From CAWFFV01 sp963814985 (lineage in GTDB: Bacteria > Chloroflexota > Ktedonobacteria > Ktedonobacterales > Ktedonobacteraceae), in the NCBI GenBank assembly GCA_963814985.1, contig CAWFFV010000002.1, forward strand, positions 186,001 to 250,000: a DNA stretch of 64,000 bases, read 5' to 3'. A program made the translations under genes and the position numbers. This document shows, in pieces, positions 1 through 8,227 of the stretch; the stretch's first letter is position 1, and each line of letters begins with the position of its first letter. The notes below the pieces were generated by a model. That model ran no database searches. It was given only the letters and a program-made list of their open reading frames with translations, and was not told where the DNA came from.

Positions 1-2
1 AT

Positions 3-410
3 GGTGTAACCTTTGCCTGGCCCAACTCCATTACTGGTACGCCCAATAACTACATAGCCCAGGGACAAGTCATTCAGGTCACCCCTGTGATCGGAGCCAC
101 CACTCTGGCATTCCTTGGTTCCTCAACAAATGGTGGTGCAAGCGGAACGGCGACCATTACTTATACTGATGGCAGCACGCAGACTTTTACGTTGGGACTC
201 ACCGACTGGGCTGCTACTTCTCTTTCGTTCGGCAACAGTGTGGCAGTTACAATGCCCTATCGCAATGGAAGCACGGGCAAACAAACTCTTAAAGTCAACA
301 TATTCTATACTGGAGTAACGTTGCAAGCAGGTAAGACAGTACAAAGCGTGACACTACCGACAACGGTAACAGGTGGACAACTCCATGTCTTGAGCACTGG
401 AACCAAATAG
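3..410 (+). CDS. C-terminal part of a secreted beta-sandwich protein (partial)
   Basis: The reading frame is open from the left edge and ends at the TAG at 408-410, so only the last 135 or so residues are present. The protein is rich in Gly, Thr, Ser and Val, with alternating strand-like stretches (GTATITYTDGSTQTFTLGL, then MPYRNG, then a final VTLPTTV...LHVLSTGTK). I remember this pattern as a terminal domain of large secreted carbohydrate-active or fibronectin-type proteins of Ktedonobacteria and actinomycetes; the exact family is inference. A strong hairpin follows 43 bases downstream. Nothing here shows a catalytic residue, so the enzyme to which it belongs cannot be named. Confidence 0.7.
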   Translation, partial: GVTFAWPNSITGTPNNYIAQGQVIQVTPVIGATTLAFLGSSTNGGASGTATITYTDGSTQTFTLGLTDWAATSLSFGNSVAVTMPYRNGSTGKQTLKVNIFYTGVTLQAGKTVQSVTLPTTVTGGQLHVLSTGTK

Positions 411-452
411 TCCATTCAAGTAGGCAATTTGAACCATTGCCAAGAAACCTCG

Positions 453-489
453 AAGGGGAGAATGCAGAGATTGTGCATTCTCCCCTTTT
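453..489 (+). terminator. Rho-independent terminator
   Basis: Perfect 14-bp arms AAGGGGAGAATGCA (453-466) and TGCATTCTCCCCTT (474-487) with a 7-base loop and a short T run after it. It closes the partial secreted-protein gene and abuts palindromic element A. Confidence 0.8.
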
Positions 490-592
490 ATGTGTGGTTT
501 TGTTGCCTGTGGAGGAGATTGCGACGCAATCTCCTCCACAGGCAACAAAACCACACATAAAACAACCTGCGAAGCGCCTTCGGCGCTTCGGA
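489..592 (+). repeat. Palindromic element, copy A
   Basis: Two perfect 35-bp arms (489-523 and 525-559) surround a single A, with TTGCG-A-CGCAA at the centre. They are followed by the family block GCGAAGCGCCTTCGGCGCTTCGGAA at about 570-592. The outer GTAACTACTCAG-type ends are not recognisable here, so this is a core-only or decayed copy. It lies between the terminator of the first gene and a small reverse-strand gene. Confidence 0.8.
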
Positions 593-638
593 ACAGAATG
601 CTCTTGAAATATTCTTCGTCCAAAGAGAACATTCCCAT

Positions 639-878
639 CTATGATTGCCTTGCTTCCGGTATGTTCTTCACCACCTGATTATAGGTTTCGCATATCATCT
701 CAGTTGCCTGTTCCTCTCCGACCAGGGGCTTGAGTTTCTGGTAGCACCTGTCCATGCTCTTATATCTTGCATTGATCGTGTGATGAGAAGCAACAGCAGC
801 CAATTGCATCATGTTCTGTAGAGCCTGACATTCTCTTTCTATTTGCGCTCTCAATTGAGCTATTTCACTTCCCGACAT
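639..878 (-). CDS. small hypothetical protein, 79 aa
   Basis: A short, charged, helix-rich protein starting MSGSEIAQLRAQIERECQALQ, with a predicted coiled-coil-like N-terminal half (heptad Leu/Ile spacing) and a second helix ending NQVVKNIP. An AAAGGA ribosome site lies about 9 bases before the start, which supports translation. I do not recognise the family; similar short helical proteins are common orphans in Ktedonobacteria genomes. There is no signal peptide, membrane segment or metal-binding motif. It stands alone between palindromic element A and a divergent XRE regulator. Confidence 0.6.
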   Translation of the reverse strand: MSGSEIAQLRAQIERECQALQNMMQLAAVASHHTINARYKSMDRCYQKLKPLVGEEQATEMICETYNQVVKNIPEARQS

Positions 879-1214
879 TAATATTTCATCCTTTCTTTTG
901 CACCTTCTGTGTCACATACAAGAAAAATGATGACAACCAGAACATCATTATCGGTCTACGGTCAGGTAAGAGCCATACTCAATACTGCCACGCGATGACA
1001 CAATCCTTCCCGCTTCCCTCATCTAATGTACCTTGTTTCCCCTTAACGTAGAATGGCGTTAACCCGACTCTTTTTCAACCATTATCCGACCACTACCCGA
1101 CCATTAAGAAAGGTGATACTCTACCAGAGCGGAGACAGATATGGTAATATCTGTTCAGGTCTATCGCAATTGCTTCGCTGAAGGGTGGTCAGCTAAAAGG
1201 AAAGATAAAAATGG
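879..1214. other. Intergenic region between divergent genes
   Basis: No gene is seen. It should hold the promoters of the small reverse-strand gene and of the XRE-TPR operon. The only structure noticed is a set of three 11-base tandem repeats at 1078-1110. Confidence 0.5.
1078..1110 (+). repeat. Three 11-bp tandem repeats, possible operator
   Basis: ACCATTATCCG, ACCACTACCCG and ACCATTAAGAA follow one another with an 11-base period, about 105 bases before the XRE regulator. One helical turn per repeat puts all copies on the same face of the DNA, as expected of a binding array for an HTH protein. That use is inference. Confidence 0.4.
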
Positions 1215-2397
1215 ATGGCGGAGAAGAAACCGAACGCGATTTTCCGTCGTGAACGACAGTTGCGGGGATGGTCTCAACAGAAAGTTGCAAGGCTGCTAGG
1301 AACAAGCGAAGATGCTGTCAGTCGGTGGGAGCGTGGAGAGAGGAAGCGCAGGTCCTTTCTTCCAGGAAAAGTTTTGTATTCTCTATGGAAAATCCGCTGA
1401 AGAACTTGGGTTTATTCAACTTTATCTAAACCCATCACTAGCTAGCATTACCTTAGCGACAGATACAAACCAAGTAATAAATGAGAAACTAGACGAAGCT
1501 GAAAGCATTATCAATCTCGCCTGGGAAACGTGGTTTGCCTCAAGACCAAAACAGGCTACAAGAGAAACAACAAAACTGCTGCTCAACCTAGAGAGAATGA
1601 TCTACACACCATTAGCTACTGTACATGTACTTCGTACGAAAGAGCTTGTTATTCGGTGTCATGGACTACTTGGCGCAATTTATCTTGATGCGTTACAAAA
1701 TGACTCTGCCCTTTACCATTACATCCAGGCGCACAAGTTTGCAGAAGAAATCCATGACACCAATTTAACTGTTACTTACTTTGCTCTCATAGGAGATGTG
1801 TTACGACAACAAAACGACAAAACAACCGCCATTAGTTGCATGGAAAATGCCAGGGATCAGGCAGCTAATGCTAACCAAGCAACATTAGGACATATTCTCC
1901 AACTTCTTGCCTACGCCTACGGTGACATCGGTAATGAAACTGCCTTTGAGCAAACAATTTCAGAAGCAACGGACCTTCTTTCCTTTACAGGTGAGGGGAG
2001 AGACACTGCGAAAAAAGAGTTCATTCCTTTTGAGATTTACGAAATTCGAGGAAAGGCAAATCGCGATCTTGGAAAGCCATTGAAAGCAATTCCTTACCTG
2101 GAGCTTGCAGAAAAATCGCTCAATAAAACCGAGGCCGCGACACCACGATGGCAGGCACTCTTAAAAATCAGCAGAGGACAGGCGCTCTGCGATGCTGGCG
2201 ACATCACAACAGCAGTAGATTTAATAAGTAAGGGTTTTATCCTGGCATACCAATGCCATTCACCACATCAAATGAACCGGGTACGCAAATTTTTGAGAAA
2301 TTTAGAGAATAATCCTTTACAAAACCATCCCGGAGTGCAAGACCTTAAAAACCTTCTATATGAAACATATATGTGCACGGAGAATAGCACACTATAG
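1215..2397 (+). pseudogene. XRE-family HTH regulator with TPR domain, frame-broken
   Basis: The first 45 or so residues form a typical Cro/C1-type helix-turn-helix (FRRERQLRGWSQQKVARLLG, then VSRWERGER). The frame then shifts by one extra base at about 1341-1352, and the protein continues as GPFFQEKFCILYGKSAEELGFI and about 330 residues of TPR-like helical repeats. This architecture is common in Ktedonobacteria and Streptomyces regulators. The AAAGGAAAG ribosome site at about 1197-1205 favours the ATG at 1215 over that at 1211. The Nudix gene follows 19 bases downstream and is probably co-transcribed. The break may be a real mutation or a sequencing error; without it the product would be about 393 residues. 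Confidence 0.75.
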
Positions 2398-2416
2398 GCT
2401 AAAGGAGACTACTTTC

Positions 2417-3037
2417 ATGTCAGATCAAGCAGCAGGCGTTCTGGTCACAGTAGATATCGTTATTCCTCGTCTTTCACCCTCTGGCTCTGGATGGGAAGTG
2501 GTACTGATCCAACGAAAAAAACAGCCCTATCAAGGCTCGTGGGCACTTCCTGGGGGTCATCTAAACACAGATGACTCATCGTTAGAAATTGCGGCTCAAC
2601 GTGAAGCGAAAGAGGAAACTGGTCTTCATATACCTTTACATCTTTTCAGGCAAATACAAACTTATGATGATTTTGAAGATCGACGCGGAAAGTATGTTTG
2701 CTTACTCTATGTTCTCTCGGAGCCACTCAGCCCAGAAGCCAGAATAGAGGCTGGAGATGACGCTTCTGGCGTACAATGGTACCCGGTACAAAATTTGCAG
2801 AATCTTCCTGATCTAGCATTCAACCATATCAGGCTTCTTCGCGTGGCCCTACGCCAGTTGTTCACCTCATCTTACCATAGCTCTCTGGGGATGCAAGAAA
2901 TAGACGCTTGCCAGTGCGAAATAGAAAGGTCTCCTGGTTTGCGTTGCTCAAATACAGCCTATTGGCGCTACAATGGGATTGCAATTTGTCCAGGAGATAT
3001 TCAGTTCGTGGCGCAAAAGGGTGAGAGGAACTGCTAA
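2417..3037 (+). CDS. Nudix hydrolase with a cysteine-rich C-terminal tail
   Basis: The Nudix box reads as GGH followed by REAKEETG at about residues 50-74, with the metal-binding REXXEE core. The spacing before it is a few residues longer than the classical GX5EX7REUXEEXGU. Nudix enzymes hydrolyse nucleoside diphosphates linked to another group; the substrate cannot be read here. The last 50 or so residues (from about 155) are an unusual extension with CQC, then C and C (CQCEIERSPGLRCSNTAYW ... ICPGD), which looks like a small zinc site. The start at 2417 is chosen because AAAGGAG lies 9 bases upstream. Its stop codon overlaps the start of the acetyltransferase by one base (TAATG), so the two are translationally coupled. 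Confidence 0.85.
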   Translation: MSDQAAGVLVTVDIVIPRLSPSGSGWEVVLIQRKKQPYQGSWALPGGHLNTDDSSLEIAAQREAKEETGLHIPLHLFRQIQTYDDFEDRRGKYVCLLYVLSEPLSPEARIEAGDDASGVQWYPVQNLQNLPDLAFNHIRLLRVALRQLFTSSYHSSLGMQEIDACQCEIERSPGLRCSNTAYWRYNGIAICPGDIQFVAQKGERNC

Positions 3038-3522
3038 TGACAGATCTCCATTCACCATCAATGCATATTCGGCAGACAACGCCACAAGATGCATCACTAC
3101 TCACCATGCTAGCATTCCGTTCCAAGCAGTACTGGGGCTACAGTTCTGAGTTTATGGAAGCTAGCCAACCAGATTTGACTATTCGCCCCGAGTTTATCAT
3201 GGCCAACCCCGTGTTTGTGTTGGAGGAATCCAGAAGGATTGTTGGTTTCTACAGCCTGCGCGACAAAGAAAATAATATTGTTACGTTAGAGCATTTTTTT
3301 GTAGAACCCGACAGGATTGGACAGGGATACGGTCAATGTCTATGGCAACATGCAATCGCGACCACTCAGGATGCTGGCTTTCAAAAAATGTTTATTGAGG
3401 CTGACCCGAATGCCGAGGGATTTTACAAACGGATGGGAGCAGTTCGCATAGGCGAAGTTCCCTCAATCGTGGCAAGGATCATTCCTGGACGTGTTTTGCC
3501 ACTCCTTGAATTCATCTGGTGA
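3037..3522 (+). CDS. GNAT-family N-acetyltransferase
   Basis: 161 residues with the GNAT fold. The acetyl-CoA-binding loop is seen in FFVEPDRIGQGYGQCLWQHA (about residues 88-107), matching the R/Q-X-X-G-X-G/A pattern as IGQGYG. A C-terminal strand follows, with EADPNAEGFYKRMGAV, the usual motif before the last helix. The substrate is unknown. It is the third gene of the XRE-TPR/Nudix/GNAT operon and starts inside the stop codon of the Nudix gene. It converges on the methyltransferase gene, with only 19 bases between the stop codons. Confidence 0.85.
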   Translation: MTDLHSPSMHIRQTTPQDASLLTMLAFRSKQYWGYSSEFMEASQPDLTIRPEFIMANPVFVLEESRRIVGFYSLRDKENNIVTLEHFFVEPDRIGQGYGQCLWQHAIATTQDAGFQKMFIEADPNAEGFYKRMGAVRIGEVPSIVARIIPGRVLPLLEFIW

Positions 3523-3541
3523 GGGGCAGCTTTGCTCTCTT

Positions 3542-4424
3542 TTATGCTGGCTTGCGGCCCCAGGCGGTGAGAAAATACGCTTTGCCGCGAAACTCCTCGG
3601 ACAGCATATCGACCAACATTTGCAGGAACAACTCGTCTAATTCCTCCAATGTGGCTATCCCCATTCGGGCCAGAAAAGGCTGTGCCAGCTTGGCAACGAC
3701 CTTGAAGTTTTCGTAACTGCTCAGGTGAGCCTGAGTTCCCGCTGAAAAGTCGATCATATGTGGCTGTTGTTGAATATGCTGGCACCCTGCTTCTTGTAAG
3801 AAGCGTGCCAACATAGAAGTAACACCAAAATGACGCCACTGCGGATCAGGACAGAAGCCTCGTCCTGAGAGATAAAAGGCTTGTACGCCCAGGCGATTTC
3901 AGCTTTTCCAGGGCACAGCTATTGGTAACCCCCAGTTCATCACACTCGGTTAAACGAATGATTCCCCCAGGACGTGTTACCCGTACAAATTCCTGAAGCA
4001 CCTCGCCCCAGGCAAGCCTGGGCATAAAATCAAACATCAAGCGGGCATTTACAATATCAAAGGAATTATCGGGAAATTCAAGCGGCTGGAGGGCATCCAT
4101 CATCTGGAAATTCGCATTGTCCAGTCCCTGGAGGTGTGCCTGGGCATGGGCACATTGAATTATCGTTCGACTGATGTCAATTCCCGTAATTTGAAGATCT
4201 GGATAGTTAAAAGCTAGTTCCTGCACCCACCTGCCCGGTCCACAGGCAATATCTAGAACATCATGGACCTGTGCCAGATCAACATGTTCGGCTGGTGCAA
4301 ATAACCCACCCATTCCCTGGGCCATCAGTGCATCCAGGCGAATTAAGCGCGCCATCTCTGCAACATTTTCTGGATCTATGAAATATGCATTTGTGCACGT
4401 GAGTGGTTCTATGTAACCTTGCAT
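3542..4424 (-). pseudogene. class I SAM-dependent methyltransferase, frame-broken
   Basis: The N-terminal part has the SAM-binding motif I as VLDIACGPGRWVQELA, the acidic end of strand 2 as ITGIDIS, and the DIVNARLMFDFMP and TRPGGIIRLTE motifs of the methyltransferase_11/25 fold. After about residue 172 the frame changes near 3900-3912 (an extra A in a short A run would explain it), and the sequence continues as NRLGVQAFYLSGRGFCPDPQW and about 95 residues more. Intact length would be about 293 residues. The ATG at 4424 is preferred over that at 4463, because a well-formed promoter (4476-4504) would start transcription near 4469 and GAGG lies 8 bases before 4424. The methyl acceptor is unknown. 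Confidence 0.75.
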
Positions 4425-4475
4425 GCCTTTTACCTCATAATTGATAACATCCATGTTACACATTATGTACTTAAT

Positions 4476-4504
4476 ATATTAACCTATACGCATTAAAATG
4501 TCAA
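4476..4504 (-). promoter_or_regulatory. Sigma-70-like promoter of the methyltransferase gene
   Basis: Read on the minus strand: TTGACA (4504-4499), a 17-base spacer and TAATAT (4481-4476). The -35 box is a perfect consensus and the -10 box matches at four of six bases. Its position argues for the downstream start codon at 4424. Confidence 0.6.
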
Positions 4505-4737
4505 TAACGCCTGTTGCTATTTATGCTCCCATCAGTGATCTTGCCGCTGTATATGATACGTGAAAGGTACATGCCAGGATGTTGGCTCTGATATCTTTTA
4601 TACTTGCACATTCAGAATGAAAATGTGCCTTGTGGTTTTTGACGTGCATAGCCAGTGCTCCTTTAAGAGGGACATATAACAGTTTACACGCTCTAAAAAG
4701 GGAAATACACGAGATAGTATATGATATATTTGTAATG

Positions 4738-4819
4738 TACCAGAGATGTTACTATGATAAGGTAATGAACAGGTTAAGATAGAACTATGAATTGGGGGAA
4801 ATCGGTTAATGAATCATCA
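4738..4819 (+). repeat. 82-bp direct repeat, copy 1
   Basis: Aligns without gaps to 7219-7300 at about 63 of 82 positions by hand count. Both copies are followed almost at once by a palindromic element (B here, C at 7304). No gene lies in 4505-5003 apart from this repeat and element B. Confidence 0.65.
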
Positions 4820-4836
4820 TTGTAACAAAAGAAAGT

Positions 4837-4993
4837 GTAACTACTCAGATCTGCTCACCACCTGCGGTGGCTCACTCTTGTTTTGTCTGGGTGTGGCAGG
4901 GTTTGCGACGCAAACCCTGCCACACCCCAGACAAAATGGCTTGCGAAGCGCCATAGGCGCTGAGAAATCTGAAACAGGGAGCTGAGTAGTTAC
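4837..4993 (+). repeat. Palindromic element, copy B (complete, with terminal inverted repeats)
   Basis: The ends are GTAACTACTCAG (4837-4848) and CTGAGTAGTTAC (4982-4993), perfect 12-bp inverted repeats. Inside are CTCACCACCTGCGGTGGCTCAC, given here as positions 4854-4875, a palindromic core at 4881-4936 with 27- and 28-base arms (one bulge) around TTGCG-A-CGCAA, and the block GCGAAGCGCC...GGCGCTGAG. The copy is 157 bp long. AGAAAG lies on both sides (ending at 4835 and starting at 4995), a possible target duplication if the element is taken to begin with T and end with A. There is no coding capacity. Confidence 0.85.
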
Positions 4994-5003
4994 AAGAAAG
5001 CAT

Positions 5004-5068
5004 TTAAAAGAGTCAGAGTGTCATCCCTCTCCTTCAGAAGGAAAGGGATGACACTCTGACTCTTTTAA
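5004..5068 (-). terminator. Long hairpin terminator of the propeller-lectin gene
   Basis: Perfect 25-bp arms (5004-5028 and 5044-5068) with a 15-base loop. Read on the minus strand, the stem ends in a T run. It lies 34 bases past the stop codon of the reverse-strand gene ending at 5102. Confidence 0.8.
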
Positions 5069-5101
5069 GCTGGCTCGGGCTCCGGAAGATTCTGATCGCT
5101 C

Positions 5102-7062
5102 CTAGCTGGCAGTAGTTGCCTGAAAGGAGGTAATACTGGCAGAAGTAGCCGAAAGAACCTGAATACGCAGACCACATTGCCCACTGCTTAGAGAACTATT
5201 TGTTACAGTAGTAGCCCATGTGCTCGGCTCAGTTACGGTAGTTGCCCAGGCTTTTGCATAAAGGGTCGTGCCAACAACACGGAAACGCAGGTTATAGGCG
5301 GTGTTCACTGTCGCCGGAAAAGCAACCTGACTCAAGGTCGTTGTTGTGCCGTTGACCTTGGCCTGGATCACAAGGCTGTTTCCACTGATGTAGGCCTTAT
5401 ACCAGTTGTTGCTATCTTGCCAGCGCAACACGGCTCCTAGATTGTTATTGGTAAAACTACTGAGGGAACCTGTGAAAAGGACCTCAGCGTCGGTAGCCGT
5501 TGGCCCCAACACAGCATTATATGGTCCGCTACCATTGGCAATCTGCCCAACGTCATTTGCAATTGAGAAAGCTGCCTGGACGTTGGCATCACCACCCCAG
5601 GTCTGTCCATCGGATGCCGTACCCCAGAACTTCTGATTGGTACGCTGGAAATTATCCTGGGCCAGGGTGGTTCCTGGACCAGGCGTAGGCGTGGGTGATG
5701 GGGTGGTGGTGTAGGTGATGGAGCCGATGTTGGCGTGGGTGACGGGGTTGTGGTTGATGTTGGCGTTGGAGTTGGTACCGATCCTATCGGTGTCGGTGTT
5801 GGAGATTGATTGTGGAACACCAACATATCCCATGACCCTGACGAGTCGTAGTGAAGATAGGCAAACCATTCTGCCAGTCAATCTCCAGAAATTTGCGTGT
5901 GTTATTGACGGTATCGAGATGGTAGACAACTGTACGAGTGGTAGTATCGATAATATCGCCTGAATCTCCAACAACGACATAGCGACCATCGCCAATATGG
6001 AGTAACCAGCCCTCTTTCCCACAGTCGTAAATACAGGGACTTTCGGTACCACTCATTGGCTGGCTCAATTTGATGTCAGCCACCTGTTTGGGGGCTACAC
6101 TTGGCAGTCCACTGACATCGAAGACATGTACATAGCTGTTCGGGGTATCGATTAGATAGAGTTCTTTCTCATCAGGTGAGAGTGTAATACCATGTGCTGA
6201 GGTCGAACCAGCAGGGGCAGTGAAGCCATTCACTGGAACGGTATATAAGATATTTCCAGTATTCAGGTTACTCACCTGGAAGCCAAGGAAGCCAGTGTGC
6301 GTTGTAAAAACAAGAGATTCTGAGCCATTGATTGTAAAAGGGCGAACGCCTCCCTTCATTGCAGCTGATAGTCTGGCTGATTTTGTTTGTGCCTGTGTCG
6401 CCAGTGAAGAAGGTGCTATTATTCAATCCTCCCAGGTAGACATGCTGGCCTGTGAAACCAACAATGGTATTATGAGCAGCATTCCCTGTAGCAGTAAAGA
6501 TGGTACCTTTGACACTACCATCACTGGCGTTGATAATGTGCCAGGTACCGTCATACGCTGCCTCTCCATCCGGCATATAAATGGTTTTACCATCTGGCGT
6601 GATTGCACCGCTATCGATACCAAACGAGTAATTCTGTGTCCAGACAATTTTGTCATTGATCAGATCATATTTGAGCAGTGAGCCAGTGCCATGGATACCA
6701 CCATCGCCATGGTAGCTCAGGTAGAGTGAACCAGAGGCCGGATCAGCAATGATGCCTCTTCCACCATCCGTCATGGGAAAATCAATTTGTTTGACTAGCT
6801 GAAAATTGTTGTCCATATCATAAACATAGAGAGTATGATCTGGAAAAACATAGAAGTAGTGGTTGATTGGGCTATCCGCGCGTGCTCTAGGGATCTCCCT
6901 GGCAAGGAAAAAGAGTGGGGCTATAGCAAAGAGCAGGAGTAAGATGTATAGATACGATTTCTTGGACAGGTGTAGTTTTCTGTTCCTGTTTCTTTCAGAG
7001 AATTGCCTCCGCAGAGCGGCTACGGAAAGGTGAGGATTTTTGAGTTTACGCAAAAAAGACAC
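5102..7062 (-). pseudogene. secreted beta-propeller protein with C-terminal lectin-like domain, frame-broken
   Basis: The start is a GTG at 7062 with AAGGAGG 9 bases before it. A membrane or signal segment (about residues 38-55, YLYILLLLFAIAPLFFLA, then ARA) precedes propeller-like repeats of the YVTN/PQQ type (YVFPDHTLYVYD, ITPDGKTIYMPDG, LSPDEKELYLID). A Thr/Pro-rich linker near 5690-5800 follows. The last 200 residues (TLAQDNFQRTN ... LGAVLRWQDSNNWYKAYI) form a concanavalin-like sandwich that is frequent in Ktedonobacteria secreted proteins. The frame changes at about 6360, about 5835 and again inside the repetitive linker at about 5690-5790. The intact product would be about 650 residues and probably cell-surface or exported. 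Its ligand is not readable. Confidence 0.7.
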
Positions 7063-7218
7063 AGAAATAAACCTCCTTGTTTCCGACAGAGTAACAATGG
7101 AGTCGTGCTCTGCCGTTTTTGATATACATGGATAGTAGTTTCGCCTTCTAAAAACAACGTATGACGATTTTTACTTCTGCGGAAATTAAACATACAGGGT
7201 GACATACATAAGATAGCC

Positions 7219-7300
7219 TACCAGAGACAATATCATGTTAAGGTGATGAATAGGTAAAGATAGAGCTATAAATTGGCAGTGATTGGTTAACGAATCTCCA
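7219..7300 (+). repeat. 82-bp direct repeat, copy 2
   Basis: Partner of 4738-4819, ungapped and about 77% identical. Together the two copies bracket the propeller-lectin gene in direct orientation. This copy ends 3 bases before the palindrome of element C. Confidence 0.65.
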
Positions 7301-7303
7301 CCT

Positions 7304-7340
7304 GTTGTGTCGTTTGGTCACAGCGACCAAACGACACAAC
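7304..7340 (+). repeat. Palindromic element, copy C (short core only)
   Basis: Perfect 16-bp arms (7304-7319 and 7325-7340) around ACAGC. It is shorter than the other copies and lacks the end repeats, so membership of the family rests on position and on the preceding CCACCTG. It directly abuts the promoter of the lysine operon. Confidence 0.55.
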
Positions 7341-7348
7341 ACAAAGGC

Positions 7349-7378
7349 TTGACAAAGTGTGCACAGGCATGGTATAAA
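7349..7378 (+). promoter_or_regulatory. Promoter of the lysine operon
   Basis: TTGACA (7349-7354), an 18-base spacer and TATAAA (7373-7378) give a near-consensus sigma-70 promoter. Transcription would start near 7386, just before stem I of the first T-box, giving an untranslated leader of about 670 bases before lysW. Confidence 0.75.
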
Positions 7379-7394
7379 TTGGAAAGTACAATTG

Positions 7395-7688
7395 CATACA
7401 GTAAAAGCTTTGATGGGACGAGTAGCAGTTCCCTGTTGCATAATAGAGAGTGGGCGGTTGCTGAAAAGCTCATATGTCAACTGACTGCGAAGAAGAACCC
7501 TGATGCTGCGAGAAGAAATCACCTTGTGCGAGAGTAGACCTGCGCCGGTAGCTTCCGTAAACAGCTAAAGTACATGTGTACTTAATGAGGTTGATGTCGT
7601 AAGGCATCAACGAATGAAGGTGGTACCACAAGAGCTAATTGTCGCTCTTTGTCCTTCCCAGAGTGGAGGATAAAGGGCGTTTTTTATT
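7395..7688 (+). promoter_or_regulatory. T-box riboswitch 1, lysine specifier AAG
   Basis: A T-box leader senses uncharged tRNA through a specifier codon and a T-box bulge. Seen here are the stem I elements GACGAGTAG and AGAGAGTGGGCGG, a specifier-loop region with AAG at 7493-7495, and the T-box AAGGTGGTACCACA at 7617-7630. A terminator stem CGCTCTTTGTCC (7643-7654) pairs with GGATAAAGGGCG (about 7667-7679), followed by a T run. When tRNA-Lys is uncharged, the antiterminator would form and transcription would continue. The codon was assigned by aligning this copy with T-box 2; the purine-rich context leaves some doubt about its exact register. Confidence 0.88.
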
Positions 7689-7708
7689 GCCCTGGATACT
7701 AACAACTA

Positions 7709-8008
7709 TATATAGTAAAAGCTTTGAAGGGACGAGTAACGGTTCCTTGTTGCATACAGAGAGCGGGCCAGTGGTGAAAAGCCCGTATGCCAATGCCGTG
7801 AAAAAGACCCCGATGCTGCGAGAAGAAATCACCTTGTGTGAGAGTAGACCTCTGCCGGATGCCTCCGTAAGCAGGCGTACAAGGGTTACCCTGGTGGTAA
7901 CCCCTGGTGAGATGCTGACGCAATGAGGCGTCAACGAATGAAGGTGGTACCGCGAGAGCTAATTGTCGCTCTTCGTCCTTCCAGAGTGGAGGATGGAGGG
8001 CGTTTTTC
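7709..8008 (+). promoter_or_regulatory. T-box riboswitch 2, lysine specifier AAA
   Basis: A second, closely similar T-box follows directly after the terminator of the first. It has GACGAGTAA, AGAGAGCGGGCC, specifier AAA at 7803-7805, T-box AAGGTGGTACCGCG at 7941-7954, and a terminator made of CGCTCTTCGTCC (7967-7978) and GGATGGAGGGCG (7991-8002) before five T residues. A large part of the sequence is shared with T-box 1, which points to a duplication. The two differ in the specifier (AAA against AAG), so each could answer to a different tRNA-Lys isoacceptor. Two terminators in series would give tighter or steeper control. LysW starts 46 bases downstream. Confidence 0.88.
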
Positions 8009-8053
8009 TTTGTTACAAATTTATCTGCACTATTATTAAGGAGAAAATAGCAC

Positions 8054-8215
8054 ATGGCACACTGTCCAGAATGCGAAGCTGAAGTTAGTCTGCAAGGGTT
8101 GATCGTTGGCGAAATCATCTTCTGCCCCGATTGTAATGCAGAGCTAGAAGTGTTGAATATACAACAGCCCACTGTAGGACTTGCCCCACAGGTTGAAGAA
8201 GACTGGGGAGAATAA
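8054..8215 (+). CDS. lysW: LysW, amino-group carrier protein
   Basis: 53 residues, a normal LysW length. LysW carries the growing lysine precursor on its C-terminal glutamate, protecting the alpha-amino group. The N-terminal half is a zinc ribbon with CPEC (residues 4-7) and CPDC (24-27), and the protein ends EDWGE, the signature tail to which the aminoadipate is joined. The start is fixed by AAGGAGAAAATAGCAC upstream. It is the first gene after the two lysine T-boxes and is followed by LysX 12 bases later. Confidence 0.95.
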   Translation: MAHCPECEAEVSLQGLIVGEIIFCPDCNAELEVLNIQQPTVGLAPQVEEDWGE

Positions 8216-8227
8216 GGAAGTACCGTT

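Noticed and set aside
7304..8008. CRISPR array reading of the repeated segments in the leader
   Set aside because: The repetition is two long T-box copies, not short direct repeats with spacers.
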